Assembly: GCA_038248505.1 (NCBI GenBank)
Contig: JBBRXJ010000011.1
Span: forward strand, 1 to 52,628
Reading direction: 5' to 3'
DNA: 52,628 nt
Source of the DNA: JBBRXJ01 sp038248505
GTDB lineage: Bacteria > Bacteroidota > Bacteroidia > Bacteroidales > JBBRXJ01
The translations under genes were made by a program, and so were the position numbers. Positions 36,860 through 47,002 of the stretch are shown one piece after another; position 1 is the first letter of the stretch, and every line of letters begins with the position of its first letter. Under the pieces are notes generated by a model that saw only the letters and a program-made list of their open reading frames with translations, was not told the DNA's origin and did no database searches.

Positions 36860-37209
36860 ACATTAAATTTTATGCAACGAAAATAGGAAAATAAATACAA
36901 GCAGAAGCAATGAGTTTTAAATTGTAATCAACAATTTATACTAACCTTAATTACAACTACTTAAGCGTATATAACGAGTTATATACTATGTTTGTTTTTT
37001 AAGAATAAGGCGATTAAATTGCTTGATCATTCTTCATTATCAACCAAAAAAGCATTTTCATGATCTTGCAGTCAATTTTTTGCTGAAAGTATTCTATAAC
37101 ATAAGTGCAGAAATACACTACATTAAATACTAATTCCCATGTCACCAAGAGTCTGTTAAATAGGACAAGCTTATTTTCAGTTAAGAATAATTACAACGGA
37201 TAAAACCGG
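36860..37209. other. Intergenic region without recognised features
   Basis: 350 bp of AT-rich DNA downstream of ribE and upstream of the DUF3127 gene, both on the minus strand. I see no convincing promoter, RNA, repeat or open frame. Confidence 0.5.
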
Positions 37210-37827
37210 CTAGACATCTTTTTTCAAATGTCCTGCAAGCTGTTGTTTAAGAATGCGAGCAATATACTTACCAATCACATCAAATTCGAGATTGATTGTA
37301 GAGCCAACTTTAAAAGTGTGAAAATTAGTGCAAATATAAGTATAAGGAATAATAGCCACTTGAAATGATGATGGCTGAGAATTAACAACAGTAAGACTTA
37401 CCCCATTTACAGTTATACTGCCTTTTTCAACTGTAATGTAATCATCTTGTGCTGGCGTGTATTCAAAAGAAAAATACCAACTACCACTAGCATCTTCTAT
37501 TTTAACACAAGTTGCAGTTTGATCAACATGGCCTTGAACAAAATGACCATCAATACGAGCATTGGGGAGCATGCTTCGTTCTAGATTTACTTTATCGCCA
37601 ATAGATAATAAGCCAAGATTTGACTTTAATAAAGTCTCTTTAATTGCGGTTACGGTATATGAAGTATCATTTTTCTCAACAACAGTTAAACACACCCCGT
37701 TGTGAGCAATACTTTGATCAATTTTCAAATCGGGCGCAAAAGAACAAGCTACAGTGATATGTAGATTATCCATTTCATTTTTTAATGATACTATGGTTCC
37801 GGCTTCTTCAACAATTCCTGAAAACAT
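37210..37827 (-). CDS. ribE: Riboflavin synthase alpha chain
   Basis: Dismutates two 6,7-dimethyl-8-ribityllumazine molecules into riboflavin. It has the expected two homologous lumazine-binding barrels: MFSGIVEEAGTI with HNGVCLTVV in the first, and HFVQGHVDQTATC with VNGVSLTVV in the second. The length of 205 aa is normal. It lies 17 bp after the coiled-coil gene, at the end of the rimP-nusA-infB chain. No FMN riboswitch is seen here. Confidence 0.95.
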   Translation of the reverse strand: MFSGIVEEAGTIVSLKNEMDNLHITVACSFAPDLKIDQSIAHNGVCLTVVEKNDTSYTVTAIKETLLKSNLGLLSIGDKVNLERSMLPNARIDGHFVQGHVDQTATCVKIEDASGSWYFSFEYTPAQDDYITVEKGSITVNGVSLTVVNSQPSSFQVAIIPYTYICTNFHTFKVGSTINLEFDVIGKYIARILKQQLAGHLKKDV

Positions 37828-37844
37828 GATGCAAAAATTAATTA

Positions 37845-38750
37845 TTAAAACAATCCTCCACCTTTGGTTATGGTCATTACAGACTCACCAATTTTCCCTG
37901 TACCTGAATACATTTCAACTTTATAATCACCTGGAATTATATCTCCTGATTTAATATCATAATAAATACACATATCGATATCAGCATTCTGATAATTTAC
38001 TTCCCTTAATGCTGAATAAATAAGCGTTTCTTCCTTAATACGAATCATATTATCAACCGATGGAGTAAGCACTACATCATCAGGCCTCACAATTCGGAGA
38101 TACACCATCCGATTGCCCGCTTTAGCAACTACATTTTCGCGAAGGGTAAAACATACACGAAGTTTAACAATTTTATCGGCTTCAAATTTCTCTTTACTTT
38201 TCTTGTTAAGTCCAACGGCTACAATTGACTTCGCCATTAACACTTCAGCCTTTTCAACCTTTTGCGATAAATTATTCTTCTCTTCTTCAATCTTCAATTT
38301 CTCTTCCTGAGATCGTGATAGTTTTTGTTTTACATCTTTATTCTCAGCAGTTAATTCTTCCTTAATACGAAGCAAAGAATCAACCTGCACCACATAACTA
38401 CGCAATACCTCACGCAAGGTGCCTATCTCCTTTTTATAACGACTAAGCACATAGGTATTATCTCCTTGAATTCTTATAAGCTTATTAATATAAGCCTTTT
38501 GAACCTCTAGTTTAAGATTCATGCTATCGTTATTCGTTTGCAAACTATCATAACGATCACGAATGTCAATTAATTTAGTTCGTAAAGAATCTTTCTCAGC
38601 CTGCATATAGTTTCGCATCTCAGTTGAAGACTCTCTTAGATTAACCAAACTCATTTGCCTTTCAAAAAGAAAAACCAACATCAACACAAGAGCAATGCCT
38701 AGCACCACAACAAGTGTTTTCAGAGTTTTTGTAGACGCATCTTGAATCAT
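37845..38750 (-). CDS. Membrane-anchored coiled-coil protein
   Basis: A 301-aa protein of a type common in Bacteroidota but of unknown function. One N-terminal membrane segment (TLVVVLGIALVLMLVFLF, about 12-29) leads to a long coiled coil (about 35-175; repeated SLR, KEEL and QKVEKAE patterns). A C-terminal beta-sandwich follows (KLRVCFTLRENVVAKAGNRM, VYLRIVRPDDVVL, GDYKVEMYSG). It sits 12 bp after infB and 17 bp before ribE, so it is probably co-expressed with translation genes. The layout suggests an envelope-facing sensor or scaffold. Confidence 0.75.
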   Translation of the reverse strand: MIQDASTKTLKTLVVVLGIALVLMLVFLFERQMSLVNLRESSTEMRNYMQAEKDSLRTKLIDIRDRYDSLQTNNDSMNLKLEVQKAYINKLIRIQGDNTYVLSRYKKEIGTLREVLRSYVVQVDSLLRIKEELTAENKDVKQKLSRSQEEKLKIEEEKNNLSQKVEKAEVLMAKSIVAVGLNKKSKEKFEADKIVKLRVCFTLRENVVAKAGNRMVYLRIVRPDDVVLTPSVDNMIRIKEETLIYSALREVNYQNADIDMCIYYDIKSGDIIPGDYKVEMYSGTGKIGESVMTITKGGGLF

Positions 38751-38762
38751 ATTTTTAATTTT

Positions 38763-41700
38763 TTACAACGTCTTTTTAACTTCCACTTCCTTAAATGCTT
38801 CAACAATATCGCCTACCTTAATATCATTAAAGTTTTTGATACATAAACCGCAATCTTGACCATTGGTAGCTTCCTTCACTTCGTCTTTGAAACGTTTCAA
38901 CGAATCGAGATCACCCGTATAAACAACAATACCATCACGAATCAAGCGTACTTTAGCATCGCGGGTAATTTTACCATCACGTACCATACAGCCAGCAATA
39001 GTACCAACTTTAGTTATTTTAAAAATTTCAATAACTTCAAGAGTAGCCAAAATGTCTTCACGAATTTCAGGTGAAAGCATACCTTCCATAGCTGTCTTAA
39101 TCTCCTTAATCGTATCGTAAATAATGGAGTAGATACGAATATCAATTTGTTCCTTTTCAGCTAGTTTTTTAGCAGCAAGAGAAGGACGAACCTGGAATCC
39201 AATTACAATAGCATTAGATGCGGCAGCTAATAAAATATCGGACTCCGATATCTGACCAACCGCTTTATGAACAATATTAACTTGTATTTCGCTTGTTGAG
39301 AGCTTAATAATTGAATCGGCTAAAGCTTCTACTGAACCATCCACGTCGCCTTTTACAATTACATTTAATTCCTTAAATCCACCAATGGCAATACGACGAC
39401 CAATTTCATCAAGTGTAATATGTTTATGTGCACGCATGCCTTGTTCACGTTGCAACTGATTACGTTTAGTTGCAATTTCGCGAGCTTCTTTTTCATCGGC
39501 CATCACACTAAATTTATCTCCAGCCTGAGGTGCTCCATCAATTCCCAAAACCAAAACAGGCACTGAGGGACCTGCTTCAATAATACGCTGATTACGCTCA
39601 TTATACATAGCCTTCACTTTACCACTATGAGATCCTACAAGAATATAATCGCCAACTTTCATCGTACCAGTTTGTACAAGAACAGTAGCAACATATCCTT
39701 TTCCTTTATCTAGCGAAGATTCTACCACAGTACCTGATGCCAATCGATTTGGATTTGCTTTCAAATCGAGCATTTCGGTCTCTAATAAAACCTTATCGAG
39801 CAATTCTTTTATTCCCGTTCCATCTTTTGCAGAGATATGTTGAGATTGAAATTTACCTCCCCAATCTTCAACCAAATAGTTCATATTAGCTAATTGTTCC
39901 TTTACTTTTTCAGGATTAGCAGATGGCTTATCAACCTTATTAATAGCAAACACAATAGGCACTCCAGCAGCAGCGGCATGATTAATAGCCTCAACAGTTT
40001 GTGGCATTATACCATCATCGGCAGCAACTACAATAATGGCAATGTCTGTAACCTGAGCACCACGTGCACGCATAGCAGTAAATGCTTCGTGACCGGGAGT
40101 ATCAAGGAATGTCATTTGATGTCCGGTACCAATAGTTACATGGTAAGCACCAATATGCTGAGTTATACCTCCTGCTTCACCCGCAATAACATTTGTACTA
40201 CGGATATAATCTAAAAGTTTTGTTTTACCATGATCGACGTGACCCATAACGGTTACAACCGGAGGTCTCTGTAATAAATCTTCTGGTTTGTCTTCAATTT
40301 CAACCACATTTTCAAGCACCTCTGAAGTAGTAAATTCAACGGTGTATCCAAATTCTTCTGCTATAATTACAATGGTATCAGCAGTTAATCTCTGATTAAT
40401 GGATACCATAAGTCCTAGTGACATACATGAAGAAATAACATCCGTTACAGGAACATCCATCATTGATGATAATTCACTTACAGAAACAAATTCGGTAACA
40501 CGTAAAACCATTTTATCGTGTTCCATTCGCTCAAGATGATCTTGTTGTCTCTGACTCATTAGATCGCGTTTATCGCGACGATATTTTGATCCCTTAGATT
40601 TCTGTTTTGAACCTAATTTTGATAAGGTATCTTTTAATGAACGATCAACCTCTTCTGGATTTACCTCTTGTTTAAATTTCTTCCCTTTCTTCTTTTTTGA
40701 AGATGAATTATTAGATGAAGATGAAGGGGCATTTGCTCCTGGCCTTTGTGATGATGATGAAGGGGCATTTGCTCCTGGCCTTTGTGATGATGATGAAGGA
40801 GCTGACGAGGATGATGGAGAGGAAGCTGGAGCTGGCTTTGGTGGAAAAGCAGGTCTTTCTTTAATTGAGTTAAATGTTGACTTACCAGCCAAAGGCTGTG
40901 TTTGATCTTTAATCTCAATTTTAGCTTTGCCTTTTTTGATTCGTTTACGTTTTTTACGATCATTATCATCAGCACCACCTGACAGTCGTTTACGATAGTC
41001 GCGATCATTAAGATCCATCTTGCCAATAATTGTAGGACTTGCGAGACGAGCCACATCCACTTCAAGATAATTACTTACTTTAGCAGCAATAGCCGAACTA
41101 AGAGGGAGTACCTTTTCTAAAGTTTCTTCCTCAGGATCAGAGGCAACAACGTTTAATACAGAATCATCGCCTTCAACTTCTAAAGGAACTATATTTTTTA
41201 TTTTAATCTCCTTTATATTTTCCTGCGTAAGAGCTTCAACAATTGCATCCGATTTTTTCTTTTTAGTTGGTCTCGTTTTCTGATTTAAAGAATCCAAATC
41301 GATAGTTCCTAAAACTTTAAGATCTTCATGTTTATCAACCTTAACACGCATCTCTTCGGGTTCCACTGGCTTAGCATGTACTTTTACTTTCTTCTCTTTA
41401 ACGAATTGATCTTCAATTTTCGCTTCTTTTTTCTCTTTTGTTTTCTCTTCAATAATAGCAACTGGTTTTTCAACCGTTTTTACAACTTTCTGCTCTTTAG
41501 CTACCTTTTTCTTTTCAGGCTCTTCAAGAATCATTTTGCCAATCACCTTAGGGCCTGTAATAACAGGTTTCGTCTCCTTAGGAAGAGCTGGAGCTTCAAA
41601 TGTATGATCTTTAATGCTCAGTTCTAATTCATCTTCTTCCTCCTCTTTCGGTTTTGTCTTCTTCTCTACATCTTTAAGAGATAAAGATTTGGTCTCCATT

Positions 41701-41918
41701 TTCATTCGAGCAAGACCTAGCTTTTCTGATTCCTTCTTAATATTAATATCAGAAGTAAATTCCTTTGCAAGAATATCATATACTTCAGGAGATATCTTAA
41801 CATTAGGATCAGATCCTAATTCGACACCCTTTTTCTTTAGGTATTCAACAATGGTACTAATACCAACATTGAATTCCTTTGCTAATTTGCTTAATCGAAG
41901 CGCTTTTACTTCAGACAT
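38763..41918 (-). CDS. infB: Translation initiation factor IF-2
   Basis: GTPase that brings initiator tRNA to the 30S subunit and promotes subunit joining. The N-terminus has the IF2N helix (LRLSKLAKEFNVGISTIVEYL) and a long charged linker of about 430 residues. In it a Ser-rich region carries a 36-bp exact tandem repeat. The G domain begins with GHVDHGKT (559-566), then DTPGHEAFT and NKVDKPSANPEK. Beta-barrel and C1/C2 domains follow. At 1051 aa it is long, as usual in the phylum. It follows nusA by 46 bp in the rimP-nusA-infB operon. Confidence 0.97.
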   Translation of the reverse strand: MSEVKALRLSKLAKEFNVGISTIVEYLKKKGVELGSDPNVKISPEVYDILAKEFTSDINIKKESEKLGLARMKMETKSLSLKDVEKKTKPKEEEEDELELSIKDHTFEAPALPKETKPVITGPKVIGKMILEEPEKKKVAKEQKVVKTVEKPVAIIEEKTKEKKEAKIEDQFVKEKKVKVHAKPVEPEEMRVKVDKHEDLKVLGTIDLDSLNQKTRPTKKKKSDAIVEALTQENIKEIKIKNIVPLEVEGDDSVLNVVASDPEEETLEKVLPLSSAIAAKVSNYLEVDVARLASPTIIGKMDLNDRDYRKRLSGGADDNDRKKRKRIKKGKAKIEIKDQTQPLAGKSTFNSIKERPAFPPKPAPASSPSSSSAPSSSSQRPGANAPSSSSQRPGANAPSSSSNNSSSKKKKGKKFKQEVNPEEVDRSLKDTLSKLGSKQKSKGSKYRRDKRDLMSQRQQDHLERMEHDKMVLRVTEFVSVSELSSMMDVPVTDVISSCMSLGLMVSINQRLTADTIVIIAEEFGYTVEFTTSEVLENVVEIEDKPEDLLQRPPVVTVMGHVDHGKTKLLDYIRSTNVIAGEAGGITQHIGAYHVTIGTGHQMTFLDTPGHEAFTAMRARGAQVTDIAIIVVAADDGIMPQTVEAINHAAAAGVPIVFAINKVDKPSANPEKVKEQLANMNYLVEDWGGKFQSQHISAKDGTGIKELLDKVLLETEMLDLKANPNRLASGTVVESSLDKGKGYVATVLVQTGTMKVGDYILVGSHSGKVKAMYNERNQRIIEAGPSVPVLVLGIDGAPQAGDKFSVMADEKEAREIATKRNQLQREQGMRAHKHITLDEIGRRIAIGGFKELNVIVKGDVDGSVEALADSIIKLSTSEIQVNIVHKAVGQISESDILLAAASNAIVIGFQVRPSLAAKKLAEKEQIDIRIYSIIYDTIKEIKTAMEGMLSPEIREDILATLEVIEIFKITKVGTIAGCMVRDGKITRDAKVRLIRDGIVVYTGDLDSLKRFKDEVKEATNGQDCGLCIKNFNDIKVGDIVEAFKEVEVKKTL
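40719..40797 (-). repeat. 36-bp in-frame tandem repeat in infB
   Basis: Two adjacent near-identical copies (the start of GGGGCATTTGCTCC at 40726 and at 40762) encode SSSSQRPGANAP twice in the IF-2 linker. Because the unit is a multiple of three, copy-number change would keep the frame. Confidence 0.9.
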
Positions 41919-41964
41919 ATAATTTCCCTATGAAAAATAAAACGGTAAATACTAAATGGTACGT

Positions 41965-43206
41965 TTATTTATTGAACTCTGCTTTAAAAATCTTTCGAAT
42001 CTCTTTAATTGTTTCCTCTTCAAGATCAGTACGACGAACAAGGTCTTCCACAGATAATTCAAGTACACTCTTTGCTGTATCGCATCCAATTGCTTTTAAC
42101 TCATCAATAATCCAATCTTCAATCTCATCTGCAAATTCATCTATATTTACATCTTCCTCGTCATCATGATCTACTTCACGGAACACATCAATTTCGTAAC
42201 CAGTTAGCTCACCTGCTAGTTTAATATTTAAACCGCCTTTACCAATAGCTAATGAAACCTCTGATGGGTTTAAATAAATCTCAGCGTGTTTGGTTTCATC
42301 GTCAATTTTTATTGAATTAATCTTTGGTGGACTTAATGCTCTTTGAATAAAGAGTTGAATATTATTAGTGAAATTTATAACGTCAATATTCTCGTTTTTC
42401 AATTCGCGAACAATTCCATGTATGCGACTTCCCTTCATACCAACACATGCACCAACTGGATCAATACGATCATCGTACGATTCAACAGCAACTTTGGCAC
42501 GTTCGCCTGGAGATCTTACGATACGTTTAATTGTTATCAGCCCATCAAATATTTCAGGTACTTCAAGCTCAAATAAACGCTCGAGGAATACTGTTGATGT
42601 GCGAGATAAAATAACAACCGGAGTATTGTTACGCATATCTACACGTATTACCACAGCACGCATGGTATCCCCTTTACGAAAATAATCAGATGGAATTTGT
42701 TCCGAACGAGGTAAAATCAATTCATTCCCTTCATCATCAAGAATAAGAATTTCACGTTTCCATACTTGATAAACATCACCTACTATTATTTCGCCTACTT
42801 TATCTTTGTACTTATTGAATATATTATTTTTCTCAAGTTCAGTAATTCGTGAGGTAAGTTTCTGACGAAGCGCTAATATGGCACGACGGCCAAATTCGTG
42901 AAGTTTCACTTCATCGGTAACATCTTCTCCGATATCATAATCCTCATCAATTTTTTTAGCATCCGTTAGAGATATTTGAATATTTGCATCAGTAATCTCA
43001 TCATCTGCCACAACTAATCGGTTTCTCCAAATCTCAAAGTCTCCTTTATCAATATTTATAATAACGTCAAAATTCTCATCTGTACCATATTTCTTTTTTA
43101 ACATAGTACGAAATGAGTCTTCTACAACACTCATCATCGTTGGTCTGTCAATATTTTTAAGTTCTTTGAACTCTGAAAAGGTTTCGATTAAGTTAAGGGT
43201 TTCCAT
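41965..43206 (-). CDS. nusA: Transcription termination/antitermination factor NusA
   Basis: Binds RNA polymerase and nascent RNA to modulate pausing and termination. An N-terminal domain (about 1-130) is followed by an S1 domain (about 135-205, GEIIVGDVYQVWKREILILD) and two KH domains (RIDPVGACVGMKGSRI; EVSLAIGKGGLNIKLAG). A short C-terminal helical repeat is of the helix-hairpin-helix type (ELSVEDLVRRTDL). The length of 413 aa is normal for the phylum. It lies 13 bp after rimP. Confidence 0.96.
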   Translation of the reverse strand: METLNLIETFSEFKELKNIDRPTMMSVVEDSFRTMLKKKYGTDENFDVIINIDKGDFEIWRNRLVVADDEITDANIQISLTDAKKIDEDYDIGEDVTDEVKLHEFGRRAILALRQKLTSRITELEKNNIFNKYKDKVGEIIVGDVYQVWKREILILDDEGNELILPRSEQIPSDYFRKGDTMRAVVIRVDMRNNTPVVILSRTSTVFLERLFELEVPEIFDGLITIKRIVRSPGERAKVAVESYDDRIDPVGACVGMKGSRIHGIVRELKNENIDVINFTNNIQLFIQRALSPPKINSIKIDDETKHAEIYLNPSEVSLAIGKGGLNIKLAGELTGYEIDVFREVDHDDEEDVNIDEFADEIEDWIIDELKAIGCDTAKSVLELSVEDLVRRTDLEEETIKEIRKIFKAEFNK

Positions 43207-43219
43207 TCGTGTGTTTGTT

Positions 43220-43678
43220 TTAAAATGCTACAATAACTTTAGTATGTTTAATATTTTCAAATAAGATATATTGTTCTGTGCGAATCTCTTTCTTCTTACC
43301 ACCTTCTTTTACTATTTGAATTGTTTCTATAGTTACTGAAATATCATCTGAAAGGATAATTTTTCCTATTAATTTGCTTCCATCTTTTAATAATACATCT
43401 ATTTGACGGCCAATATTCTTTTTATACTGTCTATAATGTTTTAAAGGCATATCAAGACCTGGAGATGAAACATTAAGCTCAAAATCTTCCTTCTCACGAT
43501 CAAGGCTCTTCTCTAAAGTTCTATTAAGCAGTACACAACGATCAATTGTAAAAGGAGTGTAACTATCAGCATAAACATTGATTACATTATTTGCTTTGAC
43601 ATCAATATCAACCACAAACATATCCGTACCTTTTAAAAGATCATTTATAAGCTTTTGTACTTGTTCTTTTGTAATCAT
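43220..43678 (-). CDS. rimP: Ribosome maturation factor RimP
   Basis: Assists 30S subunit maturation. The 152-aa protein shows the N-terminal alpha-beta domain (VVDIDVKANNVINVYAD, DRCVLLNRTLEKSLD, FELNVSSPGLDMPLKH) and a C-terminal SH3-like barrel (GRQIDVLLKDGSKLIGKI). It heads the rimP-nusA-infB operon. A terminator of the preceding unit ends directly before its promoter region. Confidence 0.93.
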   Translation of the reverse strand: MITKEQVQKLINDLLKGTDMFVVDIDVKANNVINVYADSYTPFTIDRCVLLNRTLEKSLDREKEDFELNVSSPGLDMPLKHYRQYKKNIGRQIDVLLKDGSKLIGKIILSDDISVTIETIQIVKEGGKKKEIRTEQYILFENIKHTKVIVAF

Positions 43679-43699
43679 ATAAAAAATAGCAATATCACT

Positions 43700-43736
43700 T
43701 TTTTTAAATAAAATAGGGGACTAAAATGGTCCCCTA
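43700..43736 (-). terminator. Rho-independent terminator after the TonB-receptor unit
   Basis: On the minus strand TAGGGGAC pairs with GTCCCCTA around a 7-nt loop, followed by TTTTATTT. It lies 58 bp past the stop codon at 43795 and separates that unit from rimP. Confidence 0.85.
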
Positions 43737-43794
43737 CAAATATGCACCCTTCGATACAGGTGTAAAACTATATAAAAACTTTTAAATCACCAAA

Positions 43795-44541
43795 CTATTT
43801 TATTATTACCCTTATTTTCCCAACAATGTTCAACGCTGTCGTAAGTGTTGAAATATCAGCTGTTAAGATTCCATCTTTCCCCGATGGATGACTGTGGCCA
43901 ATTATTTGTAATTCAACATCTTTTTTATCTGAATTTAGGTTAATTCGACCCATATAGACTAAGGCAGGTTGGCAAGATGTTTTATAATCCATATCACGAG
44001 GGAATTTATTATTTGTCCAATACTCATTCCAATCCCATGTTTGGTTTATTTCAAAAAGCACATTAAAAAACTGAGGTAGAGAGTCATCACTATGGGTATG
44101 CAAAACAAAATCAGATTGAGGAGTAGCTCCAGTATAGGCATCAGGCACAAGCGTTGTGCTATCGGGTATCATAAGTCCATCCTGTGCCTTAATATCTCTC
44201 TTGTGTGCCCAAAAAGGTAAAGCAGCTGGTCTACGAACAGCACCCGGAAGCCAGGCACCTGTTGAAACATCGCCATGCTGAAATACCCCTTTAGCAATAG
44301 ATTGGGCAACATATAAAGTCTGTATGTACTTTCCGCTGGTATCTTCAATCCAAATAGCAAACAAAGGATGGTTATGCGCCTTGCCTTTAATAAAATCTAT
44401 TTCAATTGCAATTCCCTTACCAACAGCATTCGTTATTAAAACATGCCGTTGATCACCTAAAGTAATCGATTTTGTAGTTTTACAGTTAATAATAAAAACT
44501 ATAAAAAGGCCAATAATAAGGAGATAGACAATCTTTTTCAT
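43795..44541 (-). CDS. DUF2271-like lipoprotein
   Basis: A lipoprotein with signal KKIVYLLIIGLFIVFIINC (lipobox Cys20). The core (PLFAIWIEDTSGKYIQTLYV, then PDAYTGATPQSDFVLHTHS) resembles the DUF2271 family of periplasmic beta-sandwich proteins often found beside iron-uptake genes. Late blocks are YWTNNKFPRDMDY and VELQIIGHSHPSG. I prefer the ATG at 44541, 10 bp after the receptor stop. An upstream ATG at 44610 would overlap the receptor. The pairing with a TonB receptor suggests a role in substrate uptake, not proven. Confidence 0.7.
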   Translation of the reverse strand: MKKIVYLLIIGLFIVFIINCKTTKSITLGDQRHVLITNAVGKGIAIEIDFIKGKAHNHPLFAIWIEDTSGKYIQTLYVAQSIAKGVFQHGDVSTGAWLPGAVRRPAALPFWAHKRDIKAQDGLMIPDSTTLVPDAYTGATPQSDFVLHTHSDDSLPQFFNVLFEINQTWDWNEYWTNNKFPRDMDYKTSCQPALVYMGRINLNSDKKDVELQIIGHSHPSGKDGILTADISTLTTALNIVGKIRVIIK

Positions 44542-44551
44542 AAAAAACGAA

Positions 44552-46978
44552 TTAAAATTCAAGAATAATACCAAAAGTAGGTAAGAGCGTACCACTTCCT
44601 TCGCTAACAATTGTTCGAAGCAAATAACGCTGATCCTGATATGAAGCGGTTGGATTCATAATAATTATACTACCGTCATCCTGTTCATTGGTAAGCCTAT
44701 TAGGCTCATCTGATTTAAAGCTATAAAGGTTTTGAATATCGGTATAAAACATAAGAGACCATTTCTTAAAAAACCAAGACTTATCAATACGAACATCCAA
44801 TTGATGAAAAGCTTTCAAACGAAGTTCATTAAATCTTGAGTAATCGGGATATGCACGACCACTAGCATCCCAAGCAGCTACGTAGGATGATTTATTGGCA
44901 TTGAAAGGAGTATAAGGAGCTCCGCCAACAAAACGCCATTTTGCACCAATACTCCAATTTCGTTTAAACTTATGAGTCGCAATTACATTAAATAAATGAA
45001 TATTATCCCATGCTGTTGAGGTAAAAGACGAAAGCAATTTTAAATTTGCATCAAGGTCATTAAACTCACTCCTCACTAAGGTATAAGAAACTGTAAGATT
45101 TGTATTATCTCCAAATTTGGCTTTGTAAAAAAGTTCTAATCCATAGGAACGTCCTTCTGATATTGACCTCACGGCCTCATCACCGAAAGTTCCAAAATCG
45201 CCACCTTTACTAGCAATAGATACTGAATCGGTTAATGAAAATGGATATTTTGAATACTTCTTATAAAAACCTTCAATAGTAATACGTTGCTTGGCATTAG
45301 GTAAATACTCAAAGCCTGCTACAATATGATTAGCAGTAATATATGTTAAACCATTATTTTTGTTAATGAGATTGCTGGCATTATCTCTAAATCCCATGGT
45401 AGTATAGGGAGGAAGCTGATGATACCTTCCAATATTAAAATTAAAAAACAAACTACGTCTAATTTTATAGGATGATGAGAAGCGGGGCGAAATTTGTTTT
45501 AATAAATTCATCATTTCAACACTATAATTATTGGCATCAGAGCGAACTCCTAATGATAGCGTCAAACGACGACTAAACAACTCTTGAGTAGCTTGACCAA
45601 ATAAACCCCATTTTAGTATTTCAAGAACCGATGCATAATTCTGTTCAAAAACTGAATTTCGAACATATACCTTTCGATAAGTTGAATTTGTATAGCGTGC
45701 ATTTTCTAAATTAAATCCATAATTAAATTTACTTTTTTCGTTTAAACGGTAATTATGTTCATAACGGAGCTTATTCTCAATTTCTTCAGAAGTATAATCA
45801 AGTATTTTATTTGAGTCTATTTCAATATTGTTTTTAAATTTATAATTTACATTATTAAGATAATTGCGACTAATCACCCAAGTATCATAGCCATTTTCAC
45901 CAAAATGTTTGTAAACTGCCCCCACAGTATAGTTCCACTGTTCATTTACAGGTAAATATTTTAGAATATATCGTTGTTCTTCCGTCTTATTCGCGTTAAG
46001 ATTAAGCTCAAATTGATCAAGAGCGCCGATTCCAATAAAAGTCAGCTCGTTTTTTTTATCAATTCGAGTTCGTATTTTAAACTGAAAATCATTGTATGTA
46101 GGCAGAAATGGAAGACCAATAGCACTAAATAAAAATTGAAGATAGGATCTTCTCACCGAAAAAATTGCTGTGGTTTTATCGCTCAGAGGTCCATCAACTG
46201 TTAAGCCAAAATCAGATGCACCAATAGTTGTACGGAATTTTGCCTTTTCGCTATTTCCATCAACTTGTTTAAAGTCAAGAACAGAACTTAATGCATCCCC
46301 TTTTGATGCTGGGAATGCAGCTGAGTAATAATTTACCTCTCTAATAAAATCTACATTTATAATACCCACCGGACCACCAGATGCACCTTGTGTTGCAAAG
46401 TGATTAAGATTAGGAATCTCAACCCCATCTAAATAAAAAGTATTTTCATTAGGCCCACCACCTCGTACAATAAGATCATTACGAAATGAAGCAGTAGAAC
46501 CAACCCCTGGAAAAGACTGAATAACTTTTGAAATATCTCGGTTACCACCTGGGCTTCGCTCAATATCTTTAAGGCCCACTTTACGAAGAGAAATAGGACT
46601 TTCTGAATTTCTTTGAAATGTAGCTGCAGTAATTTTAACCTCTTCAAGACTTTCAGATGCTTCTTCTAAAGGCACTTCAAGTGTCAATTCCTTCGCATTA
46701 GTAATCATAATATCTTCTGAGAAGTAGGTATCAAAGCCAATTGCGGAAATTTGAAGGGTAATAAAACCTGGTTTTACCCCATAAAACACAAAATTTCCAT
46801 CCAAATCACTCACTGAACCTATGGTTGAACCAACAATTATAATATTAGCAAAAGGAATTGGACTATTATTTTTAACATCAAAAACCCGCCCCTTAATCTT
46901 TCCAGCATCCGTTTGCTGTGCTATAAGCAAAGCTGAGGAAAACAAAAAAAACAAAATTAGCCCGATATTACGTTTCAT
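44552..46978 (-). CDS. TonB-dependent outer membrane receptor with carboxypeptidase-like N-domain
   Basis: An energised outer-membrane transporter. Signal peptide MKRNIGLILFFLFSSALLIAQ. A carboxypeptidase-regulatory-like (CarboxypepD) domain at about 25-105 (GRVFDVKNNSPIPFANIIIV, GSVSDLDGNFVFYGV) is followed by the TonB plug (SKVIQSFPGVGSTASFRNDL, IVRGGGPNENTFYLDGVEIP) and a beta-barrel to the C-terminus. The start at 46978 gives a proper signal peptide; 47023 would add 15 residues before it. A promoter (47003-47037) is just upstream. The substrate is unknown, possibly a metal chelate given the neighbour. Confidence 0.92.
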   Translation of the reverse strand: MKRNIGLILFFLFSSALLIAQQTDAGKIKGRVFDVKNNSPIPFANIIIVGSTIGSVSDLDGNFVFYGVKPGFITLQISAIGFDTYFSEDIMITNAKELTLEVPLEEASESLEEVKITAATFQRNSESPISLRKVGLKDIERSPGGNRDISKVIQSFPGVGSTASFRNDLIVRGGGPNENTFYLDGVEIPNLNHFATQGASGGPVGIINVDFIREVNYYSAAFPASKGDALSSVLDFKQVDGNSEKAKFRTTIGASDFGLTVDGPLSDKTTAIFSVRRSYLQFLFSAIGLPFLPTYNDFQFKIRTRIDKKNELTFIGIGALDQFELNLNANKTEEQRYILKYLPVNEQWNYTVGAVYKHFGENGYDTWVISRNYLNNVNYKFKNNIEIDSNKILDYTSEEIENKLRYEHNYRLNEKSKFNYGFNLENARYTNSTYRKVYVRNSVFEQNYASVLEILKWGLFGQATQELFSRRLTLSLGVRSDANNYSVEMMNLLKQISPRFSSSYKIRRSLFFNFNIGRYHQLPPYTTMGFRDNASNLINKNNGLTYITANHIVAGFEYLPNAKQRITIEGFYKKYSKYPFSLTDSVSIASKGGDFGTFGDEAVRSISEGRSYGLELFYKAKFGDNTNLTVSYTLVRSEFNDLDANLKLLSSFTSTAWDNIHLFNVIATHKFKRNWSIGAKWRFVGGAPYTPFNANKSSYVAAWDASGRAYPDYSRFNELRLKAFHQLDVRIDKSWFFKKWSLMFYTDIQNLYSFKSDEPNRLTNEQDDGSIIIMNPTASYQDQRYLLRTIVSEGSGTLLPTFGIILEF

Positions 46979-47002
46979 ACATTTTGGAAATAAAAATACT
47001 TT

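Noticed and set aside
40661..41065. 134-aa minus frame overlapping infB
   Set aside because: It arises from the biased Ser/Lys-rich repeats of the IF-2 linker read in another frame (poly His/Leu/Gln) and has no independent support.
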